A stretch of 33,522 nucleotides of DNA from Helicobacter sp. (GTDB lineage Bacteria > Campylobacterota > Campylobacteria > Campylobacterales > Helicobacteraceae): the NCBI GenBank assembly GCA_014799985.1, contig JAAVGZ010000089.1, positions 35,165 to 68,686 on the forward strand, given 5' to 3'. The first letter of the stretch is position 1. Each line of letters begins with the position of its first letter. Of the stretch, positions 26,157 through 33,522 are shown one piece after another. The notes under the pieces were generated by a model that had not been told where the DNA came from, searched no databases, and saw only the letters and a list, made by a program, of their open reading frames with translations. The position numbers were made by a program, and so were the translations under genes.

Positions 26157-26914
26157 TATTGTTCCTTTATTTCTTGTGGTTGGTAATGCTGCATGTAGCA
26201 TGCATGCATTTCATCGCGCAAAGCCGTGAACCAATCGGGCGATTCTGCTTGTTGCGCGTCTTGCGAATCTGCGCTAGATTCTGCCCTCTTTTCTTTGGGG
26301 ACAAAGTCGCGCGCAGGCAATGTTACAAACAGCGACTCGCCGCCGCCAACAAGCGGCTTGCCGATGTCGAAGAATCGCCGCGTGTGCACGACAACGATGG
26401 GCTGATAGCGCAAATGGTGTTTTTCAATCAAGAGCTTTGCGCCGCTTTTGAAGGGCAAAAATTCCTCTTTGCCCGCGCTCCGCGTGCCTTCGGGGAATAT
26501 GGCAAGGATTCTGTTCTCGTCCAGCCGTTCTTTGGCGAGCTTGAAGAGCATCACGAGCGAGCGTTTGTCCTCGCGGTCGAGCAGAATCATCTTGGGCGCT
26601 TTGAGCGCATGCCCATAGAAAAAGAGGTCGCCGAGCTCCTTTTTGGCAACCCAGCACAAATCGCCGGGGTAGAATGCCTCGAGGAAAATCACATCGAGGT
26701 AGCTTTGGTGGTTGAGAACGATGACCTGCGCGCTCGTGTCAAACTCGCCCTCCAAGCGCACCTTGATGCGAAAGAGCGTCATGAACCATGTCCCACACCA
26801 GCGGCGAAAGCGGCGCTGCTGCGTGGGAATGAGATACATGAGTGCGATGATGAACGGCACAACGACAAAGGTATAGACATAGGACAAAATGCCCTTGATT
26901 TTTCTAATGTTCAA
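26156..26914 (-). CDS. plsC: 1-acyl-sn-glycerol-3-phosphate acyltransferase PlsC
   Basis: PlsC makes phosphatidic acid, the step after PlsY (9534-10193). The protein has an N-terminal hydrophobic helix (SYVYTFVVVPFIIALMYL), the catalytic HX4D motif in NHQSYLDV, DREDKRS, and the phosphate-binding FPEGTRS. The start is a choice between ATG 26950, which has no Shine-Dalgarno and overlaps the previous gene by 47 bases, and TTG 26914, which has AGGAG eight bases upstream and an 11-base overlap. I prefer TTG, giving 252 residues; the extra 12 residues of the longer form are just the other frame of the conserved SH3 end. It ends with a Gln/Glu-rich tail overlapping the malic enzyme ribosome binding site. 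Confidence 0.85.
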   Translation of the reverse strand: MNIRKIKGILSYVYTFVVVPFIIALMYLIPTQQRRFRRWCGTWFMTLFRIKVRLEGEFDTSAQVIVLNHQSYLDVIFLEAFYPGDLCWVAKKELGDLFFYGHALKAPKMILLDREDKRSLVMLFKLAKERLDENRILAIFPEGTRSAGKEEFLPFKSGAKLLIEKHHLRYQPIVVVHTRRFFDIGKPLVGGGESLFVTLPARDFVPKEKRAESSADSQDAQQAESPDWFTALRDEMHACYMQHYQPQEIKEQ

Positions 26915-28163
26915 CTTCTTCTCTCCTGACCCAGCCAATGCGTCCGTCATTGGTTACGATTTTGTAAAATCCATTGCGCTTGTCGAGAATCTCGACAGAG
27001 AGCGGCGTTTCTTGGCGGATAATCACGGTGGAATTGAATGTCGGCAGAATCTTGACTTCGGCATTGGGCAGCAGCCGCGCCGTGTCGGTGATGAAAATAT
27101 CGACAATGAAATAGGCAATCACGAGCGCGATTCCACACAGGCACAGCCATGAGCGCGTGATGGCAAAGGCGAGCAGCAAGAACAGAATCGCGCCGCCGCC
27201 AACGCTTAGCTGAAAGAGGCTAATCGTGCGCTTGGGCTTGAGGTCGCTTTGGGTGCTCACGCGGTCATCGATGGGGATATTGGAAACGGAGATTCTGTGG
27301 AATTGGAAATCTTGCGTGCTGAAATAGTCAAACGCAATCGGCTCGACATCTTTGGGGATAATGACATAGTAAATAATCGCCGATTTCTCGGGGCTCATCA
27401 CGCCGCTTTCGTAGTTTTGGCGCGGGTAGCTGCCGATGCGCAAGTCTTGGATATTCGAGATTCCCGTGCTAATCGCGAACACGGCGAGGTTGTTTTGCGT
27501 GTCGTAGCTCGTGATTTTGTAATCATCGAGCGAGAAATCAGACGCGATGACATGGCTAAAAAGCGGGTTGCCGCTAAGCGTGATTGCCGTGCCATTTAGG
27601 GCGCTGATTTCTTGCGAAAGCTCGCCGCCTTGCACCTCGATTGCGACCTTGAGCTTGGGAATCGTGAAGTTTGCGCTTCTGATTTGCGCATAGAAGGTGT
27701 TGTTGAACGTGCCATCGCTGTTTTGCCGCCAAGGCGAATCATCGTTTAGGATTATCACGCTATTGTCGCCCGAAAATGTCGTCTCTATCGAGCCTTGCAG
27801 CTCGCCAAACACCACGAGCTTATACGACAAAGGCACGACCTCGCCGACATACAGCGAGCGCGAGAGCGGGTTGAGGTGCGAGAGATAGAGGCTGCGCGCG
27901 CCGTTTTGCTCGGTTGTGCTTGGCTGCTCGGGGAGCTCGGAGGGGTTGGCGAGGTTGGGCGTGGGCAGCTCCTCGAGGCTCTGCACAGGCGGTGGCGGGA
28001 CGACACCAAAGGAATCGCTTGGGTTGAGCTCTTCAAGCTCCATGCTGCCCTCGTTTTCGATGTTTTGGAAGATTTCTTCGCGCGCCTTTTGAATCTGCTC
28101 GGCTTGCGTGAGCGCGAGGAGAGGGGCAAACAGACACAAGAAAGAAAAAGCGATTCTTAGCAA
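26904..28163 (-). CDS. BatD-like periplasmic/membrane protein with C-terminal SH3 domain
   Basis: The 419-residue protein has a cleavable signal peptide (ends LALTQA, about residue 21), a Pro/Glu-rich linker (about 48-85, VVPPPPVQSLEEL), a long beta-rich region beginning YVGEVVPLSYKLVVFG that resembles the BatD (oxygen tolerance) repeat, two adjacent transmembrane helices (about 305-350), and a bacterial SH3 domain ending GFYKIVTNDGRIGWVRREEVEH. The SH3 domain follows the helices directly; with the signal peptide removed, the two helices return the chain to the periplasm. The start is TTG 28163 with AAGGA seven bases upstream, overlapping purQ by seven bases. From memory, an equivalent gene lies between purQ and plsC in C. 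jejuni (Cj0515) and beside plsC in H. pylori (HP1349). Function is unknown; no MoxR/BatA partners are nearby. Confidence 0.78.
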   Translation of the reverse strand: MLRIAFSFLCLFAPLLALTQAEQIQKAREEIFQNIENEGSMELEELNPSDSFGVVPPPPVQSLEELPTPNLANPSELPEQPSTTEQNGARSLYLSHLNPLSRSLYVGEVVPLSYKLVVFGELQGSIETTFSGDNSVIILNDDSPWRQNSDGTFNNTFYAQIRSANFTIPKLKVAIEVQGGELSQEISALNGTAITLSGNPLFSHVIASDFSLDDYKITSYDTQNNLAVFAISTGISNIQDLRIGSYPRQNYESGVMSPEKSAIIYYVIIPKDVEPIAFDYFSTQDFQFHRISVSNIPIDDRVSTQSDLKPKRTISLFQLSVGGGAILFLLLAFAITRSWLCLCGIALVIAYFIVDIFITDTARLLPNAEVKILPTFNSTVIIRQETPLSVEILDKRNGFYKIVTNDGRIGWVRREEVEH

Positions 28164-28804
28164 AGAAGATTCCTTAGGAGCGCTACGCCATCGGTGCTGC
28201 CAAGCAGGGATTCCATGGCGCGCTCGGGGTGGGGCATGAGCCCAAAGACATTCTTTGCCTCGTTGCAGATTCCGGCGATGTCGTGCATGGAGCCGTTTGG
28301 GTTGTCGTCATAGCAGAGCAGAATCTGGTCATTCTCGCGCAACGATTCGTAGTTTGGCGTGTAGTAGCAGCCATCGGCATGCGCAATCGGAATGCGCAAG
28401 CAAGCGCCCTTTGGCAGACCTTGCAAAAACGCGTTGTCGTTGCTTTGCACGCGAAGTGTGCTCATCTTGGACACGAAGCGCCCGCTGTGGTTGCGCATGA
28501 GCGCGCCTTGCAGCAAGCCGCTTTCGAGCAGAATCTGGAATCCATTGCAGATTCCAAGCACTCTGCCGCCCTTTTTGGCAAACTCTGCCACAGCGCCCAT
28601 AATCGGCGCGAAACGGGCAATCGCGCCGCAGCGCAGATAGTCGCCGTAGCTAAAGCCGCCGGGCAAGATGACGAGGTCTGTGCCTTTTGGCAGCGCGGAA
28701 TTGGCAAACCAAACAAAGCGAGGGCGCGCGCCGAGCATCGTGTAGGCATGGTGCATGTCCCATTCGCAATTTGTGCCCAAGAAGCGTACAATGGCGACAT
28801 TCAT
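28157..28804 (-). CDS. purQ: Phosphoribosylformylglycinamidine synthase, glutaminase subunit PurQ
   Basis: PurQ hydrolyses glutamine and passes ammonia to PurL for the FGAR to FGAM step of purine synthesis. The 215-residue protein has VILPGGFSYGDYLRCGAIAR, the class I amidotransferase nucleophile elbow GICNGFQ (Cys), and the catalytic His/Glu in GLMPHPERA. ATG 28804 overlaps purS by four bases (ATGA). PurQ, PurS and small PurL form the three-part enzyme of non-enteric bacteria; purL is not in the window. Confidence 0.95.
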   Translation of the reverse strand: MNVAIVRFLGTNCEWDMHHAYTMLGARPRFVWFANSALPKGTDLVILPGGFSYGDYLRCGAIARFAPIMGAVAEFAKKGGRVLGICNGFQILLESGLLQGALMRNHSGRFVSKMSTLRVQSNDNAFLQGLPKGACLRIPIAHADGCYYTPNYESLRENDQILLCYDDNPNGSMHDIAGICNEAKNVFGLMPHPERAMESLLGSTDGVALLRNLLC

Positions 28805-29037
28805 AGTTCAATCTCGTAGTCTTCGATGATGTGGTTGGCGAGCAACACCTCGCATGCCTTTTGCGCCACCTCGCGCGCGCTCTGTTTGTCGGGCGCATCG
28901 ATGTCGAGCACGAAGAGCCTGCCCGCACGCACATTGCGCACAGAATCAAATGCAAGCGTGTGCAATGCGCCCAGAATCGTTTTGCCCTCTGAATCCAAAA
29001 CTCCGTCTTTAAAGGTAATGCAGACTTTTGCTTGCAT
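28801..29037 (-). CDS. purS: Phosphoribosylformylglycinamidine synthase subunit PurS
   Basis: The 78-residue protein begins KVCITFKDGVLDSEGKTILG and ends ANHIIEDYEIEL, both standard for PurS, which bridges PurQ and PurL. The conserved GKTILGALHTL helix and VRAGRLFVLDID strand are present. ATG 29037 has AGGAGACAACC upstream. It lies nine bases after purC. Confidence 0.95.
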   Translation of the reverse strand: MQAKVCITFKDGVLDSEGKTILGALHTLAFDSVRNVRAGRLFVLDIDAPDKQSAREVAQKACEVLLANHIIEDYEIEL

Positions 29038-29046
29038 GGTTGTCTC

Positions 29047-29745
29047 CTAAGAAAGTATGCGCGAAAGAACCTCTTCGTAAGCCATTTTGACATTGCCCAA
29101 ATCCTCGCGGAAGCGGTCTTTGTCGAGTTTTTCGTTGCTGTTTGAATCCCAGAAGCGGCAGCTATCGGGCGTGATTTCATCGGCGAGCAGAAGCGTGTTG
29201 GCTGAATCGAGCCCAAACTCGAGCTTGAAGTCAATTAGGCGCAGATTCCGCTTGGCAAAGAAAGGCACGAGGATTGCATTCACAGCGCGCGCCTGTTTGC
29301 GCAGTTGCGTCAGCAGGTCTGCATGTGGCACGCAGCCAAGCAGCAGCGCATGTTCATCGTTGATGAGCGGGTCGCCCAGCGAATCGTCTTTGTAATAGAA
29401 CTCGACAAGCTCGTTTAGAATCGTCCCTTCGCGCACGCCAAGCCGCTTGGTCAGCGAGCCTGTGGCGACATTGCGCACGACAACTTCGATGGGGATAATC
29501 CGCACGCGTTTGCACACAATCTCGTTTTCGCTGTGTTTGCGCACGAAATGCGTGGCGATGCCTTGCGATTGCAAAAGCTCAAAAAGCAGTGTCGTAATCG
29601 CGCAATTGAGCCTGCCTTTGCCTTCCTCGCTGCTCTTTTTTTGCGCGTTAAACGCCGTCAAATCGTCCTTGAAAAACGCGATGAGCTCATCATGATTGCT
29701 TGTTGCAAAAAGCTTTTTTCCTTTGCCTTCATAGAGGAGTTCCAT
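29047..29745 (-). CDS. purC: SAICAR synthetase PurC
   Basis: PurC ligates aspartate to CAIR with ATP in de novo purine synthesis. The 232-residue protein has [13 protein letters not shown] (N-terminal nucleotide-binding strand), [13 protein letters not shown], the signature [20 protein letters not shown], and DFKLEFG with [15 protein letters not shown] 29745 follows GGAGAGAGC. It starts nine bases after ctpA. De novo purine genes here separate this organism from H. pylori, which lacks them. Confidence 0.96.
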   Translation of the reverse strand: MELLYEGKGKKLFATSNHDELIAFFKDDLTAFNAQKKSSEEGKGRLNCAITTLLFELLQSQGIATHFVRKHSENEIVCKRVRIIPIEVVVRNVATGSLTKRLGVREGTILNELVEFYYKDDSLGDPLINDEHALLLGCVPHADLLTQLRKQARAVNAILVPFFAKRNLRLIDFKLEFGLDSANTLLLADEITPDSCRFWDSNSNEKLDKDRFREDLGNVKMAYEEVLSRILS

Positions 29746-29754
29746 GCTCTCTCC

Positions 29755-31044
29755 TTATTGAGAATCGGGCTTAATCACCGCCCATGATTTCAGCACATCA
29801 ACGGCGCTTTTGAGCTGAATGTCGTCCCAGAGCATGTTGTTTGTGATGTCGTTCTTGTTGCCCTCTTTCTTGGACGATGTGTCGATTTTCTCAAGCTCGC
29901 CCTCGAGATGTTGCTTGAGGTCGGATTCTTTGATGCTAAAGCCATTTTCTTCGCGCGGCGCGGCGCCGGGATAAATCAGCAAGTCGGGCGTGATTCCAAG
30001 CGCTTGAATCGTGCGCCCGCTTGGGAGATAGTAGCGCGCAATCGTGAGGCGCAAGCCCTCGTTTTTGTCGAGCGGCAACACGACCTGCACGCTGCCCTTG
30101 CCGAAGCTCTTTTCGCCCACAACGACAGCGCGCTTGTGGTCTTGGAGCGCGCCTGCGACAATCTCGCTCGCGCTCGCGCTGCCGCCGTTAATCAGCACGA
30201 CCATAGGCACAGATTCGTAAGCGCTATTTGCCGAAGCCTTGAACTCGATGTTCTCGCTCTCCTCGCGCCCCTTTTGCGAGACGATAATGCCCTCTTTTAG
30301 GAAAATGTCCGAGACTTCAACGGCTTGGTTGAGCAGCCCGCCCGGGTTGCTGCGCAAGTCGAGCACAATGCCCTTGAGCCATTTTGCCTTTTTGAGCTCC
30401 TCTTTGATGTTTTGGCTCACATTGCGGCTAAACGAGCTCACGCGGATATAGAGAATGTCCGTGCCTGCAATGCGCTTCGCCTTGACAGCCTCGACCTTGA
30501 TGACATCGCGCACGATGTCAAAGACGATGGGCTTTGGCTCGTTTTTGCGCACAATCGCGAGCTGCACCTTGCTGCCCGGCTCGCCGCGCATGAGGTCAAC
30601 GGCGTCATCGATTGCCATGTTGAGCGTGCTTTTGTCGTTGATTTTGAGGATAATATCGCCGCTTCTAAGCCCCGCCTTCTCGCCCGGCGTGCCGTCTATG
30701 GGCGAGATAATCGTGAGCGCGCCCTCTTTGAGCCCGATTGTGATTCCAACGCCGCCAAACTCGCCGCTTGTCTGCACCTTGAGCTCGTCAAACTTGCGCG
30801 CGTCCAAATAGGCGGAATGCGCGTCTAGGTTGCTCAACATGCCGTCAATAGCTTTGTTCACAATCTCGTTGAACGAAATCTCATCGACATAACGTTCTTC
30901 AATCATGCGCATGACATTGCGCAATTTGTTGTAGGCTTCGAGCCGCCCGGCGCTTGTTGCCTTGTCTTTTGTCGCATTGGTCTCGGCGCTTGCGAGCCCC
31001 ACACAACAGAAAACCATAAAAGCCATAATGATGTGTCGTGTCAT
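29755..31044 (-). CDS. Carboxy-terminal processing protease (S41, CtpA/Prc-like)
   Basis: The protein is a periplasmic serine protease that degrades or trims proteins from the C-terminus. The 429-residue protein has a signal peptide (MTRHIIMAFMVFCCVGLASA), a helical N-terminal region, a PDZ domain (about 90-170, GEFGGVGITIG and GLRSGDIILKI), and the S41 core. The catalytic Ser is in NGGSASASEI and the Lys in GEKSFGKGSVQ; LRSNPGGLL is also conserved. ATG 31044 with AGAGGACAAA is preferred to the longer frame to 31083. It is the first gene behind a 57-base gap and is followed by purC. Confidence 0.93.
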   Translation of the reverse strand: MTRHIIMAFMVFCCVGLASAETNATKDKATSAGRLEAYNKLRNVMRMIEERYVDEISFNEIVNKAIDGMLSNLDAHSAYLDARKFDELKVQTSGEFGGVGITIGLKEGALTIISPIDGTPGEKAGLRSGDIILKINDKSTLNMAIDDAVDLMRGEPGSKVQLAIVRKNEPKPIVFDIVRDVIKVEAVKAKRIAGTDILYIRVSSFSRNVSQNIKEELKKAKWLKGIVLDLRSNPGGLLNQAVEVSDIFLKEGIIVSQKGREESENIEFKASANSAYESVPMVVLINGGSASASEIVAGALQDHKRAVVVGEKSFGKGSVQVVLPLDKNEGLRLTIARYYLPSGRTIQALGITPDLLIYPGAAPREENGFSIKESDLKQHLEGELEKIDTSSKKEGNKNDITNNMLWDDIQLKSAVDVLKSWAVIKPDSQ

Positions 31045-31069
31045 TTTGTCCTCTTTCATAAAAATACGT

Positions 31070-31075
31070 ACTATA
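31070..31075 (-). promoter_or_regulatory. Possible -10 for ctpA and the pur operon
   Basis: TATAGT on the minus strand, 26 bases before the ctpA ATG, in the only gap larger than 20 bases between fliH and pepP. No -35 is seen. It is weak, but any internal promoter of the operon should be here. Confidence 0.35.
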
Positions 31076-31101
31076 ACGCACAAAATAAAACAAGCTGCAT
31101 G

Positions 31102-31599
31102 CTATTGCTGGCGCAACAAGAGCAGCACCCGACTGGCAAAAAGCGCGATGAGCGCATAGAATGCCGCATAGAATGCCCACACAGATTGTTGATGTAACGC
31201 ATGGAAATTGCTGTTTGCAAGAAATTCTTCGCCTTGTTTTTGGATTTCGATGATTGCGGGTAGATAGTAAAGAACGAATAAAAGAATCGCGGCAATGGCG
31301 ATAGAGCCAAAAATCAAGAAACGTTTCTGCGAATGGATTGTGGCGCTAAGAATCTCATAGAGCGCAATCAGAATCGCGACAAACAGCAGCACATAGCTCG
31401 CGCGGACGAAGATTTCTGTCATAATCATGCCCGCTTGGAACGCATCGATTGCGCCCTCTGTGATGATGAGCGCATCGCGGAAAATCACGGGGGCGCTCAA
31501 AGCGCCAAGAGAAAGAATCACGCCGCATGCAAAGCCCAACATCAGGAGATAGAAAATCGTGAATGCCTGAAAGAGGGCGGTGGCAAGCTTAGGATTCAT
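31102..31599 (-). CDS. DUF4149-like integral membrane protein
   Basis: The 165-residue protein has four hydrophobic segments (about 8-32, 60-85, 95-117 and 140-162). LMLGFACGVILSLGALSAPVIF in the first, ASYVLLFVAILIALYE in the second, and HALHQQSVWAFY before the last fit the DUF4149/TMEM205-type pattern. Its function is unknown. ATG 31599 lies within the dxs stop region, overlapping by 11 bases, with a G-rich ribosome binding site. Tight coupling to dxs is clear. Confidence 0.75.
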   Translation of the reverse strand: MNPKLATALFQAFTIFYLLMLGFACGVILSLGALSAPVIFRDALIITEGAIDAFQAGMIMTEIFVRASYVLLFVAILIALYEILSATIHSQKRFLIFGSIAIAAILLFVLYYLPAIIEIQKQGEEFLANSNFHALHQQSVWAFYAAFYALIALFASRVLLLLRQQ

Positions 31600-33466
31600 C
31601 GTTGCCCCCTTGTTGTTTTAGCGATGTGATGTAGCGCTCAAGCAGCGATTCTGTGTCGATTTGTAACATTTGCTCGATGTGCTCGACCTTGCCATGTGGC
31701 ACAAACGAATCGGGAATCTCGAACGAGATAATGCGCGCATGCGTGCCATGCGCGTTTTGCCACTCGCCAAGCGCGCTTGCGATGCCGCAAGGGACGACAT
31801 TGTCGCTCAAGACATACCATGTGTTGTGAGTTTGGGCGAGCGAGGCAAGCAGGGCGGAATCGAGCGGCTTGGCAAAGCGCAAATCAACAAGCGCGGGAAT
31901 CGGCATGCCCCTTTCGCGCAGCGCCTCGATGAGCCGATAGCCCCTACCCACGCCGTTGCCATAGCAAACAAGCGCCACAGGCACTTGCCCTTGAATAAGA
32001 ATCTCGCCTTTGCCCGCGACAATCTCGCCAAAGGGCAGCGCGGAATCATCGAGAATGAAACTCTTGCGCGGGTAGCGCACGGCAAGTGGTCCGCTATCAA
32101 AAGTTTGCGCAAAGCGCACCATCGCAGCGAGCATTTTGTTGCAAAACGGCGCGCAAAGCGTGAAGTTTGGGATAAGGCGCAGATAGCCCACGTCAAATAA
32201 GCCCTGATGTGTCTCGCCGTCTTCACCGACAATGCCCGCCCTATCGAGCATGAAGCGCACGGGAAGGTTGAGGATTCCGACATCATGCACGAGCTGGTCG
32301 AATCCGCGTTGCAAGAAGGTGGAATAGATTGCCACAAATGGGCGCAAGCCCTCTTTGGCGCACGCTGCCATCGAGGTAACGCCATGTGATTCGGCAATCG
32401 CGATGTCCCAAAAGCGGTCGGGGTAGGCGGCGATGAGCGCGTCTAGCCCCGTGCCGCTGGGCATTGCGGCGGTGATTCCGACCAAGCGGGAATCGTCATG
32501 CGCGAGCGAGAGCAGCGTTTGCGAAAAGACGCTCGTTGGCGACTTCGTGGCGCTCTTTGATTTTGCCTGCCCGTTTTGCAAGTCAAACGAGCTGACGCTA
32601 TGCCATGATTCTTGGTGTCCCTCGGCGATTTTGTAGCCCTTGCCCTTGAGCGTTTGGGCGTGAATCACGATGGGCTTTTGCATGTTTTTGGCGAGCGTGA
32701 GCGCGTCTATGATGGCTTGCAGGTTGTGCCCGTCAATGGGTCCAATATACTCGAGCCCGAGCTCCTCGAACAATAGCCCGGGCGTGATGAGTTTGAGCGA
32801 TTCTTCGAAGCGCTTTGCCATGTAGGTCGCGCCATCGGGCAGCTTGCGCAATATTGGCTCTATGCGCGACTTGAGCGACTGAAAAAACTCGCCCGCGATG
32901 GCTTGCGAGAGATAGCGGCTAATCGCGCCAATCGGGTGGGCGATGCTCATTTCGTTGTCGTTGAGCAGAATCACGAGCGGATATTTGCGGTCGCCAAGCT
33001 CGTTCAGCGCCTCGTAGCAGAGCCCCGATGACAGCGAGCCATCGCCAATCAGCACGACAGGGATTCTGTCCTCTTTGTGCAGCGCAATCGCCTTCGCCGC
33101 GCCCACAGCGAGCGAGAGCGAGGTCGAGCTATGCCCCGCGACAAAATAATCATAGGGGCTCTCTTTGGGGTTGGTGTAGCCGCTAATGCCCTGATATTGG
33201 CGCAATGTCTCGAAGTTTTCCCAGCGGTCGGTGAGCAGCTTGTGTGCGTAGGCTTGGTGCGAGACATCGAAGATGAATGGGTCATTGGGGCAGTCGAAGA
33301 CATAGTGCATGGCGACAATGAGCTCGGTTGCGCCGAGTGTCGAGCTCAAATGCCCGCCGTTTTGCGAGACGACATATAGGATTCTGTTGCGAATCTGCTC
33401 GCACAGAATCGCGAGTTCGTCTATGCTTTTTTGTTTTATCGTTGCGAGCTGCATGGACGCTATCAC
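31589..33466 (-). CDS. dxs: 1-deoxy-D-xylulose-5-phosphate synthase Dxs
   Basis: Dxs condenses pyruvate and glyceraldehyde-3-phosphate, the first step of the MEP isoprenoid pathway, using thiamine diphosphate. The 625-residue protein has GHLSSTLGATELIVAMHYVFD (N-terminal domain), the ThDP-binding GDGSLSSGLCYEALNELG with LLNDNEMSI, and in the second half DRAGIVGEDGETHQGLFDVGYL. GTG 33466 overlaps the upstream stop (GTGA) and has AAGGA eight bases before; ATG 33454 is an alternative. As I recall, dxs directly after fliH is conserved in C. jejuni and H. pylori. Confidence 0.96.
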   Translation of the reverse strand: MIASMQLATIKQKSIDELAILCEQIRNRILYVVSQNGGHLSSTLGATELIVAMHYVFDCPNDPFIFDVSHQAYAHKLLTDRWENFETLRQYQGISGYTNPKESPYDYFVAGHSSTSLSLAVGAAKAIALHKEDRIPVVLIGDGSLSSGLCYEALNELGDRKYPLVILLNDNEMSIAHPIGAISRYLSQAIAGEFFQSLKSRIEPILRKLPDGATYMAKRFEESLKLITPGLLFEELGLEYIGPIDGHNLQAIIDALTLAKNMQKPIVIHAQTLKGKGYKIAEGHQESWHSVSSFDLQNGQAKSKSATKSPTSVFSQTLLSLAHDDSRLVGITAAMPSGTGLDALIAAYPDRFWDIAIAESHGVTSMAACAKEGLRPFVAIYSTFLQRGFDQLVHDVGILNLPVRFMLDRAGIVGEDGETHQGLFDVGYLRLIPNFTLCAPFCNKMLAAMVRFAQTFDSGPLAVRYPRKSFILDDSALPFGEIVAGKGEILIQGQVPVALVCYGNGVGRGYRLIEALRERGMPIPALVDLRFAKPLDSALLASLAQTHNTWYVLSDNVVPCGIASALGEWQNAHGTHARIISFEIPDSFVPHGKVEHIEQMLQIDTESLLERYITSLKQQGGNDES

Positions 33467-33522
33467 GATGAACGTCCTTCGAGAATGGAGCGTTTGAGAT
33501 TCTCAAAGCGCGACATAATCGT
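33463..33522 (-). CDS. fliH: C-terminal end of a gene upstream of dxs, probably fliH
   Basis: Only 19 residues and the stop are in the window: TIMSRFENLKRSILEGRSS. The position directly before dxs with a four-base overlap is that of fliH in C. jejuni and H. pylori, and a short basic amphipathic tail would fit FliH, the flagellar export ATPase regulator. Too little sequence is present for a secure call; context carries it. Confidence 0.5.
   Translation of the reverse strand, partial: TIMSRFENLKRSILEGRSS

Overview
The window is a stretch of chromosome from a member of the Campylobacterota, most likely Helicobacteraceae (Helicobacter or a close relative). The evidence is a FlaA-type flagellin with N- and C-terminal blocks very close to Helicobacter FlaA, a fused CcsBA cytochrome c synthase whose four key histidines have the spacing I recall for the Helicobacter protein, a tmRNA tag ending YAPAYAKVA, and TTATTCACA-type DnaA boxes on both sides of dnaA. 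GC content (about 50-58% in most genes) is high for Helicobacter, and de novo purine genes absent from H. pylori are present. I do not name a species.

Layout, left to right. 1-600: the end of a minus-strand pair, a small membrane protein followed by a bcp peroxiredoxin cut by the window edge. 686-5074: a plus-strand haem/cytochrome c operon (hemH, a lipoprotein thioredoxin, ccsBA). 5067-6422: a MATE exporter, sharing a divergent promoter with rluB, an M23 peptidase and minC (6485-9178). 9175-15482: a minus-strand run folB, plsY, queF, gyrB, dnaN, dnaA, with DnaA-box clusters on both sides of dnaA that look like a bipartite oriC. ruvC diverges from dnaA. 16095-16949 holds no convincing gene but is packed with palindromic repeats and a G-quadruplex-type element. 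Then come flaA with a sigma-28 promoter, a transcription unit tmRNA - GNAT - msbA (minus), an orphan AT-rich membrane protein gene (plus), and a nested inverted repeat.

21982-33522: a near-continuous minus-strand superoperon, read in the order fliH(end)-dxs-DUF4149-ctpA-purC-purS-purQ-BatD/SH3 protein-plsC-malic enzyme-rsmH-ftsL-like-pepP, with most junctions overlapping by 1-11 bases. From memory, the ctpA-purCSQ-periplasmic protein-plsC core matches the C. jejuni order and H. pylori keeps the same flanks without the pur genes.

Most of the window is core chromosome. I found no defence island, prophage, CRISPR array or biosynthetic cluster. The observations most worth following are a probable unannotated-type FtsL; near-identical extended -10 promoters in front of dnaA, dnaN and ssrA; helically phased DnaA boxes; a GNAT gene attached to tmRNA; a perfect 20-bp palindrome at the msbA start; a REP-like repeat family; a marked excess of GAATC/GATTC; and sharp GC changes inside the window.
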